NCBI RefSeq assembly: GCF_016429015.1
Contig: NZ_JAELTU010000036.1
Coordinates: 1 to 50,405 of the forward strand
DNA: 50,405 nt
Origin: Rhizobium sp. ASV20
Lineage (GTDB): Bacteria; Pseudomonadota; Alphaproteobacteria; Rhizobiales; Rhizobiaceae
Direction of reading: 5' to 3'
Within the stretch, counting starts at the first letter, position 1. Every line of letters begins with the position of its first letter. The position numbers were made by a program, and so were the translations under genes. Shown here piece after piece: positions 24,630 through 33,936 of the stretch. The notes beneath the pieces were generated by a model. It was not told where the DNA came from. It did not search any database and saw only the letters and a list, made by a program, of their open reading frames with translations.

Positions 24630-24734
24630 AGAAGCAGGCCGCTTTAGAATAGAGGATATACTTGACTGCGGCTCTGCCGTGCAATCCATTTCGTCAGATT
24701 ATGCCATTGCTCGAAACTTCAGGTCGGTCATGTG

Positions 24735-25265
24735 ATGTCGCGGATTGTCATTCTGGGAAATGCTGGCGGCGGGAAATCCACTCTCGCCCGCAGATTGGCC
24801 GATAGGCACGGCCTCACCCATTTCGAAATCGACAAGTTTCTTTGGCAGGAAGGCTGGATTCCGGCCCCCGTCGAGCGCTATTCCGAGCAGCATCGGCAGG
24901 TCCTATCGAGCGACAACTGGATCGCCGACGGGCTTGGGAACCGCGATTCCATTGCGCCTCGCATAGTCCGCGCCACCGATATCATCCTTATCGACATGCC
25001 GCTCTGGATGCATTTCTGGCTTGCCGCGGAAAGGCAGATTGCCTGGTCTTCCGGCGAATTGCAGCACGCTCCGGGCGGCCTCTCCGCCATGCCGCCGACG
25101 CGCGATCTTTTTCGAACCATATGGGACATAGACCGCGACTGGATGCCTGACATTCGGCGCTTGTGCGACGATGCCGAGAGGGCGGGCAAGACGCTGGTCC
25201 GCATCCACAGCGTCGATGAGCTGGAACGGTTTGCATTAGTGGCAAAAGACGGTTGCACGTCGTGA
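24735..25265 (+). CDS. Small P-loop kinase-like protein (adenylate kinase/FlaR-like)
   Basis: A 176-residue P-loop protein resembling the AAA/topology-modulation (FlaR-like) group. Walker A GNAGGGKST is at residues 8-16; then FEIDKFLWQEGW, a conserved block of this group, WIADGL and IILIDMPLWMHFWLA. Likely a small nucleoside or metabolite kinase; the substrate is unknown. ATG 24735 is taken as start; a GTG one codon earlier is equally possible. No strong ribosome site is visible. Confidence 0.82.
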   Translation: MSRIVILGNAGGGKSTLARRLADRHGLTHFEIDKFLWQEGWIPAPVERYSEQHRQVLSSDNWIADGLGNRDSIAPRIVRATDIILIDMPLWMHFWLAAERQIAWSSGELQHAPGGLSAMPPTRDLFRTIWDIDRDWMPDIRRLCDDAERAGKTLVRIHSVDELERFALVAKDGCTS

Positions 25266-25386
25266 CACCGTCGGCCAACATGCCGGTGAGTCCGGTATCT
25301 AGGACTCGGCTGGAAATGCAGGATGACACTTGTTTCGGCACCGCCGATGCAGATCACGCGTTTCACCAAGAAGAAGGATTGAACGC

Positions 25387-27090
25387 ATGACCAAGATCTT
25401 CGACGCTCCGGAAGAGTTCGCAGCAACGGCCCTTGCCGGCTTTGCGGCGCTTCATCCCCGCTTCGTTCGGCTAGTAAAAGGTGGGGTTGTCCGCTCGACA
25501 TCGGTGCCGAAAGGCAAGGTCTCGGTCGTCGTCGGCGGCGGCTCGGGTCACTATCCCGCCTTTGCCGGTTATGTCGGGCCAGGTTTTGTCGATGCGGCGG
25601 TCGCAGGCGATGTCTTTGCCTCCCCGTCGACGGCAGCGGTCGCCCGCGTGTGTCGCAAGGCGCACCATGGTGGCGGCATCCTGCTCAGCTTCGGCAACTA
25701 TGCCGGCGACGTCTTGAATTTCGGCGTGGCTGCCGAACGCCTGCGCGCCGAAGGCATCGATGTTCGCATCGTCGCGGTGACGGACGATGTCGCCAGCGCC
25801 CCTGCCGAAACCGTATCGAAGCGCCGCGGCGTTGCCGGCGATCTCGTGGTCTTCAAGATTGCCGGCGCCGCGGCAGAAGCCGGCCTGTCCCTTAATGAAG
25901 TCGAGCGCATCGCCCGGCATGCCAATGCCCGCACCGTATCCTTCGGAGTCGCCTTCGATGGCTGCACCTTGCCCGGCTCGGCAGGCCCGCTCTTCACTGT
26001 GCCCAACGGCAAGATGGCGCTGGGCCTCGGCATTCACGGCGAGCCCGGCATCAGCGAAGAAGCGATCGGCAGCGCCGGCGATCTCGCAACGCTGCTTACG
26101 GAAAAGCTCTTGCCAGAGTGCCCCAAAGACACGCGGAAGGTCGGCGTCATCCTCAACGGCCTCGGGGCCACGAAATACGAAGAGATCTTCGTTCTCTGGA
26201 CCTCCATTTCGGCTCGGCTGCAACAGGCCGGCCTTGAAATCGTCGCACCGGAAGCAGGTGAGTTCGTGACCAGCCTGGATATGCAGGGCTGCTCGCTGAC
26301 CCTGATCTTTCTGGACGACGAGCTTGAGCAATACTGGACCGCGCCATGTGATAGCCCGGTGCTGCGCCGCGGCGCGACGATCCCCACGACACCGGCAACA
26401 GACAATCTTGCGGACGAGGACATCTTGGCGACCTACACGTCCGCCGATAGCGAAGGTCGGCGCGGCGGCGCCTGCATCGCCCGCATCTTCTCGGAGATCT
26501 CACTTATTCTCCATAAGGCGGAGGAGGAACTGGGCCGGATCGACGCTTATGCGGGTGACGGCGATCACGGACGGGGCATGGCCCGCGGTGTGACGGCTGC
26601 TCTGGAAGCGGCCGAGGCCGCAAGCACTGCTGGGGCGGGATCGGCAAGCGTGTTGGCTGCGGCGGGCGACGCCTGGGCGGATCGCGCCGGCGGCACATCG
26701 GGCGCGATCTGGGGACTTCTCCTTCGCGCCTGGAGTGCCGCACTCAGCGACGATGGTCCTATAGATGATCGGGCCGTTGTCACCGGCGCTCGGCAGGCAC
26801 TCGATGGCGTGGTGCGCCTCGGTGGCGCCAAGATCGGCGACAAAACGCTCGTCGACGCATTCTCTCCATTCGTCGAAACACTTGAAAGGTGCTTCGCCGA
26901 GAATGGATCGTTGCCCGACGCCTGGAGGCAGGCAGCCTCGGCGGCAAAACGTGCCGCAGATGAAACGGCACAATTGCTTCCTAAGCTCGGGCGCGCACGT
27001 CCCCTTGCAGAAAAGAGCCTTGGTCATCCGGATCCCGGCGCGGTCTCTTTGGCAATGATTGCAGACCGTGTCGCCGCTCTGCTTCAGTAG
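25387..27090 (+). CDS. Dihydroxyacetone kinase family protein (fused DhaK-DhaL)
   Basis: A 567-residue ATP-type dihydroxyacetone kinase with substrate (DhaK) and nucleotide (DhaL) domains in one chain. The DhaK part has VVGGGSGHYPAFAGYVG and GLGIHGEPGI, whose histidine (about residue 217) is the one that binds the carbonyl substrate covalently. The DhaL part has the metal/ATP motif YAGDGDHGRGMARG and GGTSGAIWGLLL. Start ATG 25387 follows GAAGGA. It phosphorylates dihydroxyacetone or a related triose or tetrulose. It stands alone here, with no transporter or aldolase gene beside it, so the physiological sugar is not indicated. Confidence 0.92.
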   Translation: MTKIFDAPEEFAATALAGFAALHPRFVRLVKGGVVRSTSVPKGKVSVVVGGGSGHYPAFAGYVGPGFVDAAVAGDVFASPSTAAVARVCRKAHHGGGILLSFGNYAGDVLNFGVAAERLRAEGIDVRIVAVTDDVASAPAETVSKRRGVAGDLVVFKIAGAAAEAGLSLNEVERIARHANARTVSFGVAFDGCTLPGSAGPLFTVPNGKMALGLGIHGEPGISEEAIGSAGDLATLLTEKLLPECPKDTRKVGVILNGLGATKYEEIFVLWTSISARLQQAGLEIVAPEAGEFVTSLDMQGCSLTLIFLDDELEQYWTAPCDSPVLRRGATIPTTPATDNLADEDILATYTSADSEGRRGGACIARIFSEISLILHKAEEELGRIDAYAGDGDHGRGMARGVTAALEAAEAASTAGAGSASVLAAAGDAWADRAGGTSGAIWGLLLRAWSAALSDDGPIDDRAVVTGARQALDGVVRLGGAKIGDKTLVDAFSPFVETLERCFAENGSLPDAWRQAASAAKRAADETAQLLPKLGRARPLAEKSLGHPDPGAVSLAMIADRVAALLQ

Positions 27091-27367
27091 CTGCAGCAAG
27101 ACGTAAATGAACCCCGGAGCACGGCTTGCGCTTGCCCCTCGTGAGGCGGGCGACCCGGCATTGACGACAAAAAACCATTCCAAGAGATGCACAATCTTTG
27201 AGATGATCTTGTTTGCTTCGGCAGACGATGGGCCATAGCGTTGCTTCAACCATTGGACGTTCTTGCCCGCGCGGCGGCATCGTGAGCTTCGGATGCGTAT
27301 GACGCACCGGCAACAGCCTCATGGCCGCCGCGAAAGGTGGCAAGTGCATTTGAAAAGGAACGCGTCG

Positions 27368-28399
27368 TTGACCATTCATACCACACCGGCCGAGGCATCC
27401 TTGCCGACCCTGGATCTCTCCCGCTTCTATGCCTCATCGCAGGAACGGCAGGCATTCATCGTCGAATTGCGCAAGGTGCTTCACGATCATGGCTTCTTCT
27501 ATCTCACCGGCCATGGTGTCGATCCGAAGCTGATCAGTGATGTCGTGACGACGGCAAAGCGCTTCTTCTCGCTTCCTCTGGACGAAAAGCTCGCGATCGA
27601 AATGGTGAAGTCACCACATTTTCGCGGTTATAATCGCGCCGGGCAGGAACGCACGCGTGGCGAGCAGGATTGGCGCGAGCAGCTCGATATCAACACGGAG
27701 GAAGAGCCAGCCGAACTCGGCCCGGATAGCCCGGCATGGCGGCGCCTGCAGGGACCCAACCAGTGGCCCGAGGCCCTGCCGGAACTCAAGCCTTTGTTGC
27801 TCGCCTATCAGGCGGAAGTGACGCGAATCGGCATCGATGTGCTCAAGGCGATCGCTGCGGCCCTCGGTCAGCCGGAAAATGTCTTTGCCGACATATACCA
27901 GCCCCAACCCTCACAGCTCCTGAAGATCATCCGCTACCCTGGCCGGGATGTTGCAGAAACCGACCAAGGGGTCGGTGCTCACAAGGACGGCGGCTTCGTC
28001 ACCGTTCTGCTTCAGGATACCACGCCGGGTCTGCGCGTGCGCACCGAAGACGGCATATGGATCGACGCGCCGCCGGTTCCCGGCACTTTCGTCATCAATA
28101 CCGGGGAATTGCTCGAACTTGCGACGAACGGTTTCGTCCGCGCCGATGTGCACGACGTCATCGCCCCTCCCGCGGGCATCGAGCGGTTTTCGGTCGCCTT
28201 CTTCCTGGGCTCGCGCCCGGATGCCACGATTCCGGTGATCGACCTGCCCGAGGATCTGAAGCGCGCCGAACGCGGCATATCGGTCGATCCCCTCAACCCG
28301 ATCTTCCGCGAAGTCGGCCAGAATCAGCTCAAGAGCCGGCTGCGATCGCACCCGGATGTCGCGCGTGCCCACTATGCGGAGCTGCTCGCCTCGGAGTAG
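27368..28399 (+). CDS. Isopenicillin N synthase-family 2-oxoglutarate/Fe(II) oxygenase
   Basis: A 343-residue non-haem iron oxygenase of the DIOX_N plus 2OG-FeII_Oxy type. The iron ligands are H205 and D207 in GAHKDGG and H262 in ADVHDV; R273 and S275 form the RxS co-substrate motif (ERFSVAFF). The N-terminus has PTLDLSRF and the family block HGFFYLTGHGVD. The start is taken at TTG 27368 (TIHTTPAEASLPTLDLSRF), eight bases after AAGGA; the ATGs farther upstream add a basic, low-complexity stretch and have no ribosome site. Substrate unknown. Preceded by about 280 bases without a gene. Confidence 0.88.
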   Translation: MTIHTTPAEASLPTLDLSRFYASSQERQAFIVELRKVLHDHGFFYLTGHGVDPKLISDVVTTAKRFFSLPLDEKLAIEMVKSPHFRGYNRAGQERTRGEQDWREQLDINTEEEPAELGPDSPAWRRLQGPNQWPEALPELKPLLLAYQAEVTRIGIDVLKAIAAALGQPENVFADIYQPQPSQLLKIIRYPGRDVAETDQGVGAHKDGGFVTVLLQDTTPGLRVRTEDGIWIDAPPVPGTFVINTGELLELATNGFVRADVHDVIAPPAGIERFSVAFFLGSRPDATIPVIDLPEDLKRAERGISVDPLNPIFREVGQNQLKSRLRSHPDVARAHYAELLASE

Positions 28400-28567
28400 T
28401 CGTTAGCCTCGGAACATGAGCCGGTGCGCAGGCGGCATCGGCTCTGATTGCTGATACCCTTGGAGACAGGCGCCTGTAGCAAACGGCTGTCTCAACCGAT
28501 TCAGCCGCGAGGCGCGCCAATACGTGACGGATAGTATCGAAGCTCCCAATTCGACCCGTCTCGTGCC

Positions 28568-28596
28568 TTGACAAACCTAAAATGACCGTATTTTAA
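28568..28596 (+). promoter_or_regulatory. Probable promoter of the amide operon
   Basis: A perfect -35 box TTGACA (28568-28573), a 17-base spacer and a poor -10 hexamer TTTTAA (28591-28596) lie in an AT-rich patch about 20 bases before the leader hairpins. The transcription start expected near 28603 would leave the entire leader in the mRNA. Confidence 0.5.
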
Positions 28597-28611
28597 TCAC
28601 GCTCAAGATAT

Positions 28612-28716
28612 GAGCAAACGGGCTTGCCTTCACGGCATGATACTGTTTGCCAACGGGCAACAGCGCCCCACAACGCCCCGGTTTCCGGGATATGCGTTGT
28701 GGGTTTTTTTGTTTTG
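28612..28716 (+). promoter_or_regulatory. ANTAR-type antitermination leader
   Basis: The leader holds a first hairpin with stem GCAA/TTGC (28614-28617, 28624-28627) and hexaloop ACGGGC. The loop has A at position 1 and G at position 4, the hallmark of RNA hairpins bound by ANTAR proteins. A second hairpin follows: either CTGTT-GCC/GGC-AACAG (28643-28663, one bulged T) or GGGC-AACAGC-GCCC (28655-28668), which would overlap the terminator's 5' arm by two bases. An intrinsic terminator comes next. The adjacent operon encodes an ANTAR protein. Folding is by eye; the second hairpin is the less certain part. Confidence 0.65.
28667..28710 (+). terminator. Intrinsic terminator within the leader, just before the AmiC-like gene
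   Basis: A perfect ten-base stem, CCCACAACGC (28667-28676) with GCGTTGTGGG (28694-28703), is followed directly by seven T (28704-28710). It ends only a few bases before the GGGAG ribosome site of the next gene, so it is an attenuator rather than the end of the upstream gene. The stem loop also contains a nested CCCGG/CCGGG pairing. Confidence 0.88.
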
Positions 28717-28725
28717 GGAGATGCG

Positions 28726-29862
28726 ATGCAGGCCGCTGTGAAGATCGGCATTCTCTACTCGACCACCGGGCCATACGGTTCGCTGGGGCGCGAGGCTCAG
28801 CTCGGCGCCGAATTCGCGCTTCATGACTATCGTCGCAATGGCGGCCGGAACGCGGAGTTGGTCTTCTTCAATCCGCATGCGGAGCTGGCCGCCTATCTCG
28901 AAGGCGCCCGCAGCTTGATGCGCGACAGCGGTTGCCGGCATATCGTCGGCACGATCACGTCCGCCGCCCGCAAGGAAGTCATTCCCCTTGTCGAGAAGCA
29001 TGACGGCCTGCTGTGGTACATGTGCCCATACGAGGGCTTCGAGGCGAATGAAAACGTCATCTACATCGGCGCCTGTCCCAACCAGCATCTCATTCCGCTA
29101 TTCGAGCACCTCATCCCGCGCCACGGGCCGCGGCCTTATCTCGTCGGTGCCAACTATGTCTGGGGCTGGGAGATGAACCGGCTCGCCCGCGAGCTGATCG
29201 TCAATGCCGGGGGAACTATCCTCGGTGAACGCTATCTGCCGCTTGAGGAAACATCCGTCGAACGCATCGTTGCTGACATCGCGGAGAAGCGGCCGAGCTT
29301 CATTCTCAACAATCTGATCGGCCCTTCGAGCTATGCCTTCCTGGCTGCAATCGCCGAACTCGGCAAACGCGACCCGGCGTTTCTGCCGGAAAATTGCCCC
29401 GTCGCCAGTTGCGACCTGACGGAATGCGAACTGACGGATATTGTCGGCGGCGCGGTAGGTCAGCTTTCGGCCCTTTCCTATTTCGACGGCCTCAGCACGG
29501 ACGAAAACATCGCCTTCAAGTCCCGCCTCAAGGCATGGCGACCTGACATCGGCAAAGTCTCCACCATCTTTGCAAGCTCCTACACCGCGGTTGCCCTTTG
29601 TATTGCAGCGATCGAAGCTTCGGGCAGCGAAGATCCCGTGACGGTTCGACAGGAGGTGGTCTCCCGGTCTTGGCCATCGGTGCTTGGCAACCTCGTGGTC
29701 GATCCGACGACGAACCACGCGGCGCTGCCCTTCTATCTCGGTCGCATCAACGCAGAACAGGGATTCGATCTGATCGCCTCGGAGCAGGCCATTCCCGCCG
29801 ATCCCTATCTGATCACGAGCAGACAGAAGCCGACACGGCATCTGCGGGTGGTGCAATCATGA
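28726..29862 (+). CDS. amiC: AmiC-like amide-sensing protein
   Basis: A 378-residue periplasmic-binding-protein fold (Peripla_BP_5/6) without a signal peptide: the protein starts MQAAVKIGILYSTTGPYGSL, so it acts in the cytoplasm. Together with the overlapping ANTAR gene this matches Pseudomonas AmiC, which holds AmiR inactive until a short amide binds. Blocks such as GTITSAARKEVIPLVEK, YEGFEANENVIYIGACPNQH and GANYVWGWEMNRL are typical of AmiC and urea-binding relatives. Start ATG 28726 follows GGGAG. Its stop overlaps the amiR-like start (ATGA), supporting a stoichiometric pair. The ligand is inferred to be a small amide or urea-like compound. Confidence 0.88.
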   Translation: MQAAVKIGILYSTTGPYGSLGREAQLGAEFALHDYRRNGGRNAELVFFNPHAELAAYLEGARSLMRDSGCRHIVGTITSAARKEVIPLVEKHDGLLWYMCPYEGFEANENVIYIGACPNQHLIPLFEHLIPRHGPRPYLVGANYVWGWEMNRLARELIVNAGGTILGERYLPLEETSVERIVADIAEKRPSFILNNLIGPSSYAFLAAIAELGKRDPAFLPENCPVASCDLTECELTDIVGGAVGQLSALSYFDGLSTDENIAFKSRLKAWRPDIGKVSTIFASSYTAVALCIAAIEASGSEDPVTVRQEVVSRSWPSVLGNLVVDPTTNHAALPFYLGRINAEQGFDLIASEQAIPADPYLITSRQKPTRHLRVVQS

Positions 29863-30440
29863 ACGGCACGCCCAATTTCGCCGGCTGGCATGTCACGCTC
29901 CTTGCGGAGGACGACACCAATACCGAAAGGCTAACCCGCCAGCTTGTCGTTCTCGGCATGCGGGTGAACCGCCAATGGAAGCCCATACAAGCCAACGATT
30001 TACCCGATCTGGTCGTCGTCGACGTCGACCGTGGCTGGGATGAGTTGATCCCATGGAGCGGTGACAAGCCGCTACGTCCCGTCGTTGCCGTGCTCGGTTC
30101 GGAAGCGCCCGGCCGGATCGCCTGGGCCATGCGCCAGGGCGCGGGCTCGATCATTCAGAAGCCGGTGACGGCATCGGCCGTCTTTCCCGCCCTTGTGCTG
30201 GCGGTCTCCATCCATGAGGAGCGCCTGACCACAGCGCGGCGCATCGCTCATCTGGAAGAGCGCCTGAAACTGCGTCCGGTCGTCTTCACCGCAATCGAGC
30301 GGCTCAAGGCCGAGCGCAAGGTCGATGACGAAGGCGCCTATGCGATCTTGAGAAATTGCGCCATGCGTCGGCGCCTTCCGGTCGAACAAATCGCCGCCTT
30401 CTTCCTGGTCGGCTCCGAAACACTCTCCGAGGTCGGCTGA
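29859..30440 (+). CDS. amiR: AmiR-like ANTAR antiterminator
   Basis: A 193-residue protein with a pseudo-receiver domain (about residues 10-115) and, after a coiled-coil (ARRIAHLEERLKLRP), a C-terminal ANTAR RNA-binding domain (about 132-185; ERLKAERKVDDEGAYAILRN then MRRRLPVEQIAA). The receiver lacks the usual acidic pocket arrangement, as in AmiR, so control is by protein partner rather than phosphorylation (inference from the family). It should bind the leader hairpins at 28612-28668 and allow read-through. Overlaps amiC by four bases and the next permease by one base (TGATG). Confidence 0.9.
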   Translation: MNGTPNFAGWHVTLLAEDDTNTERLTRQLVVLGMRVNRQWKPIQANDLPDLVVVDVDRGWDELIPWSGDKPLRPVVAVLGSEAPGRIAWAMRQGAGSIIQKPVTASAVFPALVLAVSIHEERLTTARRIAHLEERLKLRPVVFTAIERLKAERKVDDEGAYAILRNCAMRRRLPVEQIAAFFLVGSETLSEVG

Positions 30441-31288
30441 TGCGGGTACTCAAGGAACTTTGCCGACAACCCGCAGGGTTGTTCGGTCTCATCATTGTCG
30501 TTGCTGTCGTCGCCATGGCGATCGCGGCGCCGTGGCTTGCGCCTTTCGACCCCGATAACCAGATGTTCGACGGCCTGACCCTGGAAGGAGCGCCCATACC
30601 GCCGGGTGGGCAATTCCTGCTGGGCACCGACACGCTCGGGCGCGACCTGTTTTCGCGACTGCTGTTCGGCGCAAGGACGTCTCTGATCATCGGTCTCGTC
30701 GCCAACGGCGTCGCCGTGACGATCGGCCTCTTCGTGGGCGTCATGGCGGGCTATCTGCGTGGCTGGGCCGGCAGCCTGCTGATGCGCTTCACCGATCTGA
30801 TGATGGCCTTCCCTGCTCTTCTGCTCGCCATCGTGCTCGCCGCAATCCTGAAGCCCAGTCTTTGGATCGTCGCCATGGTCATTGCGCTCGTGAACTGGGT
30901 GCAGGTGGCTCGCATCGTCTACACCGAAACGCGCGCACTGGTGGAACGCGATTTCATCATGGCCCAACGGGCGCTCGGCGCCGGCCATGCCCGCATCGTC
31001 GTCCTCCACATTTTGCCGCATCTTATTCCCACAGCCATCGTCTGGGGAACGCTCGGCATCGCAACAACAGTTCTGCTGGAGGCGACACTGTCCTTCCTCG
31101 GCGTCGGCGTGCAGCCGCCGCAACCATCCTGGGGCAACATCATTTTCGAAAGCCAGAGCTATTTCCAGGCGGCCCCCTGGCTCGTCTTCTTCCCCGGCGC
31201 GGTCATTCTGCTGACGGCCCTCGCTTTCAATCTCGTCGGTGACGCGTTGCGCGACATTCTCGATCCGACCCAGAGAGGCAGAGGCTGA
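30440..31288 (+). CDS. Peptide-type ABC transporter permease (DppC-like), amide operon
   Basis: A 282-residue inner-membrane permease. It begins MRVLKELCRQPAGLFGLIIV (OppC_N-type first helix), has QFLLGTDTLGRDLFSRLLFG, the DppC hallmark, and a BPD_transp_1 domain with the coupling loop MAQRALGAGHARIVVLHILP and FLGVGVQPPQPSWGNII. Start ATG 30440 overlaps the amiR-like stop. Both flanking overlaps are one base, so sensor, antiterminator and both permeases form one tight transcript. Confidence 0.94.
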   Translation: MRVLKELCRQPAGLFGLIIVVAVVAMAIAAPWLAPFDPDNQMFDGLTLEGAPIPPGGQFLLGTDTLGRDLFSRLLFGARTSLIIGLVANGVAVTIGLFVGVMAGYLRGWAGSLLMRFTDLMMAFPALLLAIVLAAILKPSLWIVAMVIALVNWVQVARIVYTETRALVERDFIMAQRALGAGHARIVVLHILPHLIPTAIVWGTLGIATTVLLEATLSFLGVGVQPPQPSWGNIIFESQSYFQAAPWLVFFPGAVILLTALAFNLVGDALRDILDPTQRGRG

Positions 31289-32208
31289 TGCTGAACGTTC
31301 TTGCACGGCGCCTCGTTCAATCGGCGCTCATCCTTCTCGGTGTCGCTGCCATCACCTTCATCCTGCTCTATGCGCTGCCGGCCGACCCGGCGCGCATGAT
31401 CGCCGGGCGCAGCGCCACTCCACAGACAGTTGACAATATCCGCCGCGAGCTTGGTCTCGATCAGCCGCTGCTGGCGCAATTCATGCACTATCTGAATGGC
31501 CTGCTGCACGGCGACCTCGGCCGCTCCTATGCGCAAAAAACTCAGGTCATGACCCTCATACTGGCTCGCCTGCCAGCGACGATCACCCTGATGGCAGCAG
31601 GCATCTTCGTCGAAGTGCTGCTCGGCCTGACGCTCGGCATCATCGCAGCGCTCGATCGCGGCGGCCCGACCGACCGGCTCGTCATGGCGTCTGCCTTCGT
31701 CGGCGTCTCCGCGCCGCAATTCGTCGTCGCATTGCTGTTGCTCTACCTCTTTGCCGCCACGCTTGGCTGGTTCCCGATGAGCGGCTACGGCAGCTTCTCG
31801 AACATCGTGCTGCCGGCGGCCACGCTCGGCCTTCTCGGTGCCGGCTGGTATGCCCGCATGGTTCGCTCCGCCATGATCGATGTGCTGAACCAGGATTTCA
31901 TCCGCACCGCACGTGCCAAGGGCCTCTCCGGGCGACGCATCATCCTGCGCCATGCCCTGCCGAACGCCATCTTGCCGATCATTGCCATGATCGGCATCGA
32001 TATCGGCCAGTTCATGGGCGGCGTGGTCGTGGTTGAAGCCGTCTACGGCTGGCCAGGCATCGGCCAGTTGGCCTGGCAGGCGATCCAGCAGGTGGACATC
32101 CCGATCATCATGGGCGTCACCCTCACCTCCGCGCTCGCCATCATTCTCGGCAATCTGGCTGCCGACCTTATCGCACCGCTTATCGATCCACGCATTCGTT
32201 CGCATTGA
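31288..32208 (+). CDS. Peptide-type ABC transporter permease (DppB-like), amide operon
   Basis: A 306-residue permease of the DppB class: LARRLVQSALILLGVAAITF, LPADPARMIAGRSATPQTVD, ELGLDQPLLAQFMHYL, HGDLGRSY, and IRTARAKGLSGRRIILRHAL as the ATPase-coupling loop. Start ATG 31288 overlaps the preceding stop (TGATG). Note the permease order here is C then B, the reverse of the usual B-C order and of the first transporter in this window. Confidence 0.94.
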   Translation: MLNVLARRLVQSALILLGVAAITFILLYALPADPARMIAGRSATPQTVDNIRRELGLDQPLLAQFMHYLNGLLHGDLGRSYAQKTQVMTLILARLPATITLMAAGIFVEVLLGLTLGIIAALDRGGPTDRLVMASAFVGVSAPQFVVALLLLYLFAATLGWFPMSGYGSFSNIVLPAATLGLLGAGWYARMVRSAMIDVLNQDFIRTARAKGLSGRRIILRHALPNAILPIIAMIGIDIGQFMGGVVVVEAVYGWPGIGQLAWQAIQQVDIPIIMGVTLTSALAIILGNLAADLIAPLIDPRIRSH

Positions 32209-32234
32209 ATCACACCAAGAAGGGGAACTAACCT

Positions 32235-33854
32235 ATGTTCAAAAGCTGGTTACTCAGAACGACGACGGCTGCCATGCTGGCCTTCACGCCGCTCGCCGGC
32301 CATGCCGCCGATCAGCCCGCACAGGGCGGCAGCATCACTGTTACCTACAAGGACGACATCACCACGCTCGATCCGGCCATCGGCTACGACTGGGTGAACT
32401 GGTCGATGATCAAGAGCCTGTTTTCCCGTTTGATGGACTACGAACCAGGCACGGCAAAGCTTGTCCCGTCACTTGCTGAAAGCTTCACCGTCTCCCCGGA
32501 CGGCCTGACCTATACCTTCAAGCTGCACAAGGGCGTGAAGTTCTCGAATGGACGCGAGATCGTTGCCTCCGACGTCAAATATTCGATCGAGCGCGCCGTC
32601 AACCCGAAGACGCAAGGCCCTGGCGCCGGCTTTTTCGGTGCGATCAAGGGCTATGAGGACATGGCCGCCGGCAAGGCCGACAACCTTCCGGGCATCGAAG
32701 CCCCCGACGCAGACACTGTCGTTTTCCATCTGAGCCGCCCCGACGCCACCTTCCTGCACGTGCTGGCAATCAACTTCGCCTCCGTTGTGCCAAAGGAAGC
32801 AGTCGAAGCGGCGAATGGCGACTTCGGCAAGAAGCCGGTCGGATCCGGCACCTTCATCCTGAAGGACTGGACCATCGGCCAGAAGCTCGTTTTCGAGCGC
32901 AACAAGGACTACTTCGCCAAGGGCGTTCCGCACGTCGACAGCTTCACCGTCGAAGTTGGCCAGGAACCGCTCGTCGCGCTCCTGCGTCTGCAGAAGGGCG
33001 AGGTCGATATCGTCGGTGACGGCATTCCTCCGGCAAAATTCCTGGAAATCAAGAACTCCCCCGACGGCGCAAACATGATCGTCGATGGCGAGCAGCTTCA
33101 TACCGGCTACATCACGCTCAACACCAAGGTGAAGCCGTTCGACAACCTGAAGGTTCGCGAAGCCGTGAACATGGCCGTCAACAAGGATCGCATCACACGC
33201 ATCCTGAACGGCCGCGCCACGCCCGCAAACCAGATCCTGCCGCCGCTGATGCCGGGCTACGACAAGTCGTTCCAGGGCTTTGCCTATGATGTGAAGAAGG
33301 CAAAGGCGTTGCTTGCCGAGGCCGGCTATCCCGATGGCTTCTCGACCGTGCTCTACTCGACCAACACCGATCCGCAGCCCCGCATTGCCCAGTCGATCCA
33401 GCAGGATCTGGCGGCAGTCGGCATCAAGGCTGAGGTTCGCGCACTTGCGCAGGCCAATGTCATCTCCGCTGGCGGCACGGAAGGCGAAGCACCGATGATC
33501 TGGTCGGGCGGCATGGCATGGATCGCCGACTTCCCGGATGCATCCAACTTCTACGGGCCGATCCTTGGTTGCTCTGGCGCCGTTCCGGGTGGTTGGAACT
33601 GGTCGTGGTATTGCAACAAGGCGCTCGACGAGCGCGCCGTTGCCGCCGACTCCATGTCTGATCCGGCCAAGGTTGCCGAGCGTCAGGCAGCCTGGGGCAA
33701 GATCTTCACCGACATCATGGCCGATGCTCCGTGGGTGCCTGTCATCAACGAGCGCCGCGTGGTTGCCAAGTCGCTGCGCATGGGCGGCGCTGGCAATATC
33801 TACGTCGACCCGACCCGCGTCATCAACTACGACGCGATCTTCGTAAAGCAATAA
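32235..33854 (+). CDS. ABC transporter substrate-binding protein, peptide type, amide operon
   Basis: A 539-residue periplasmic SBP_bac_5 protein. Signal peptide: FKSWLLRTTTAAMLAFTPLA then GHAADQ. Mature motifs: ITTLDPAIGYDWVNWSMIKS, LVPSLAESFTVSPDGLTYTF and FERNKDYFAKGVPHVD. Start ATG 32235 follows AAGGGG. It captures the ligand for the two permeases upstream and the fused ATPase downstream. Ligand not predictable; the formamidase next door suggests an amide-bearing compound. Confidence 0.93.
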   Translation: MFKSWLLRTTTAAMLAFTPLAGHAADQPAQGGSITVTYKDDITTLDPAIGYDWVNWSMIKSLFSRLMDYEPGTAKLVPSLAESFTVSPDGLTYTFKLHKGVKFSNGREIVASDVKYSIERAVNPKTQGPGAGFFGAIKGYEDMAAGKADNLPGIEAPDADTVVFHLSRPDATFLHVLAINFASVVPKEAVEAANGDFGKKPVGSGTFILKDWTIGQKLVFERNKDYFAKGVPHVDSFTVEVGQEPLVALLRLQKGEVDIVGDGIPPAKFLEIKNSPDGANMIVDGEQLHTGYITLNTKVKPFDNLKVREAVNMAVNKDRITRILNGRATPANQILPPLMPGYDKSFQGFAYDVKKAKALLAEAGYPDGFSTVLYSTNTDPQPRIAQSIQQDLAAVGIKAEVRALAQANVISAGGTEGEAPMIWSGGMAWIADFPDASNFYGPILGCSGAVPGGWNWSWYCNKALDERAVAADSMSDPAKVAERQAAWGKIFTDIMADAPWVPVINERRVVAKSLRMGGAGNIYVDPTRVINYDAIFVKQ

Positions 33855-33936
33855 GCCAAAAGACGACCAATCCGTCTCCCTCGCCGCGCGCAGGGGAGAC
33901 GGGCCAATGCCAGCGGAACTGAACTCGGAGACCATC

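Noticed and set aside
27091..27367. Basic N-terminal extension of the 2OG oxygenase starting at 27263
   Set aside because: Low-complexity basic sequence unlike the family; the TTG at 27368 has an AAGGA site at the right distance.
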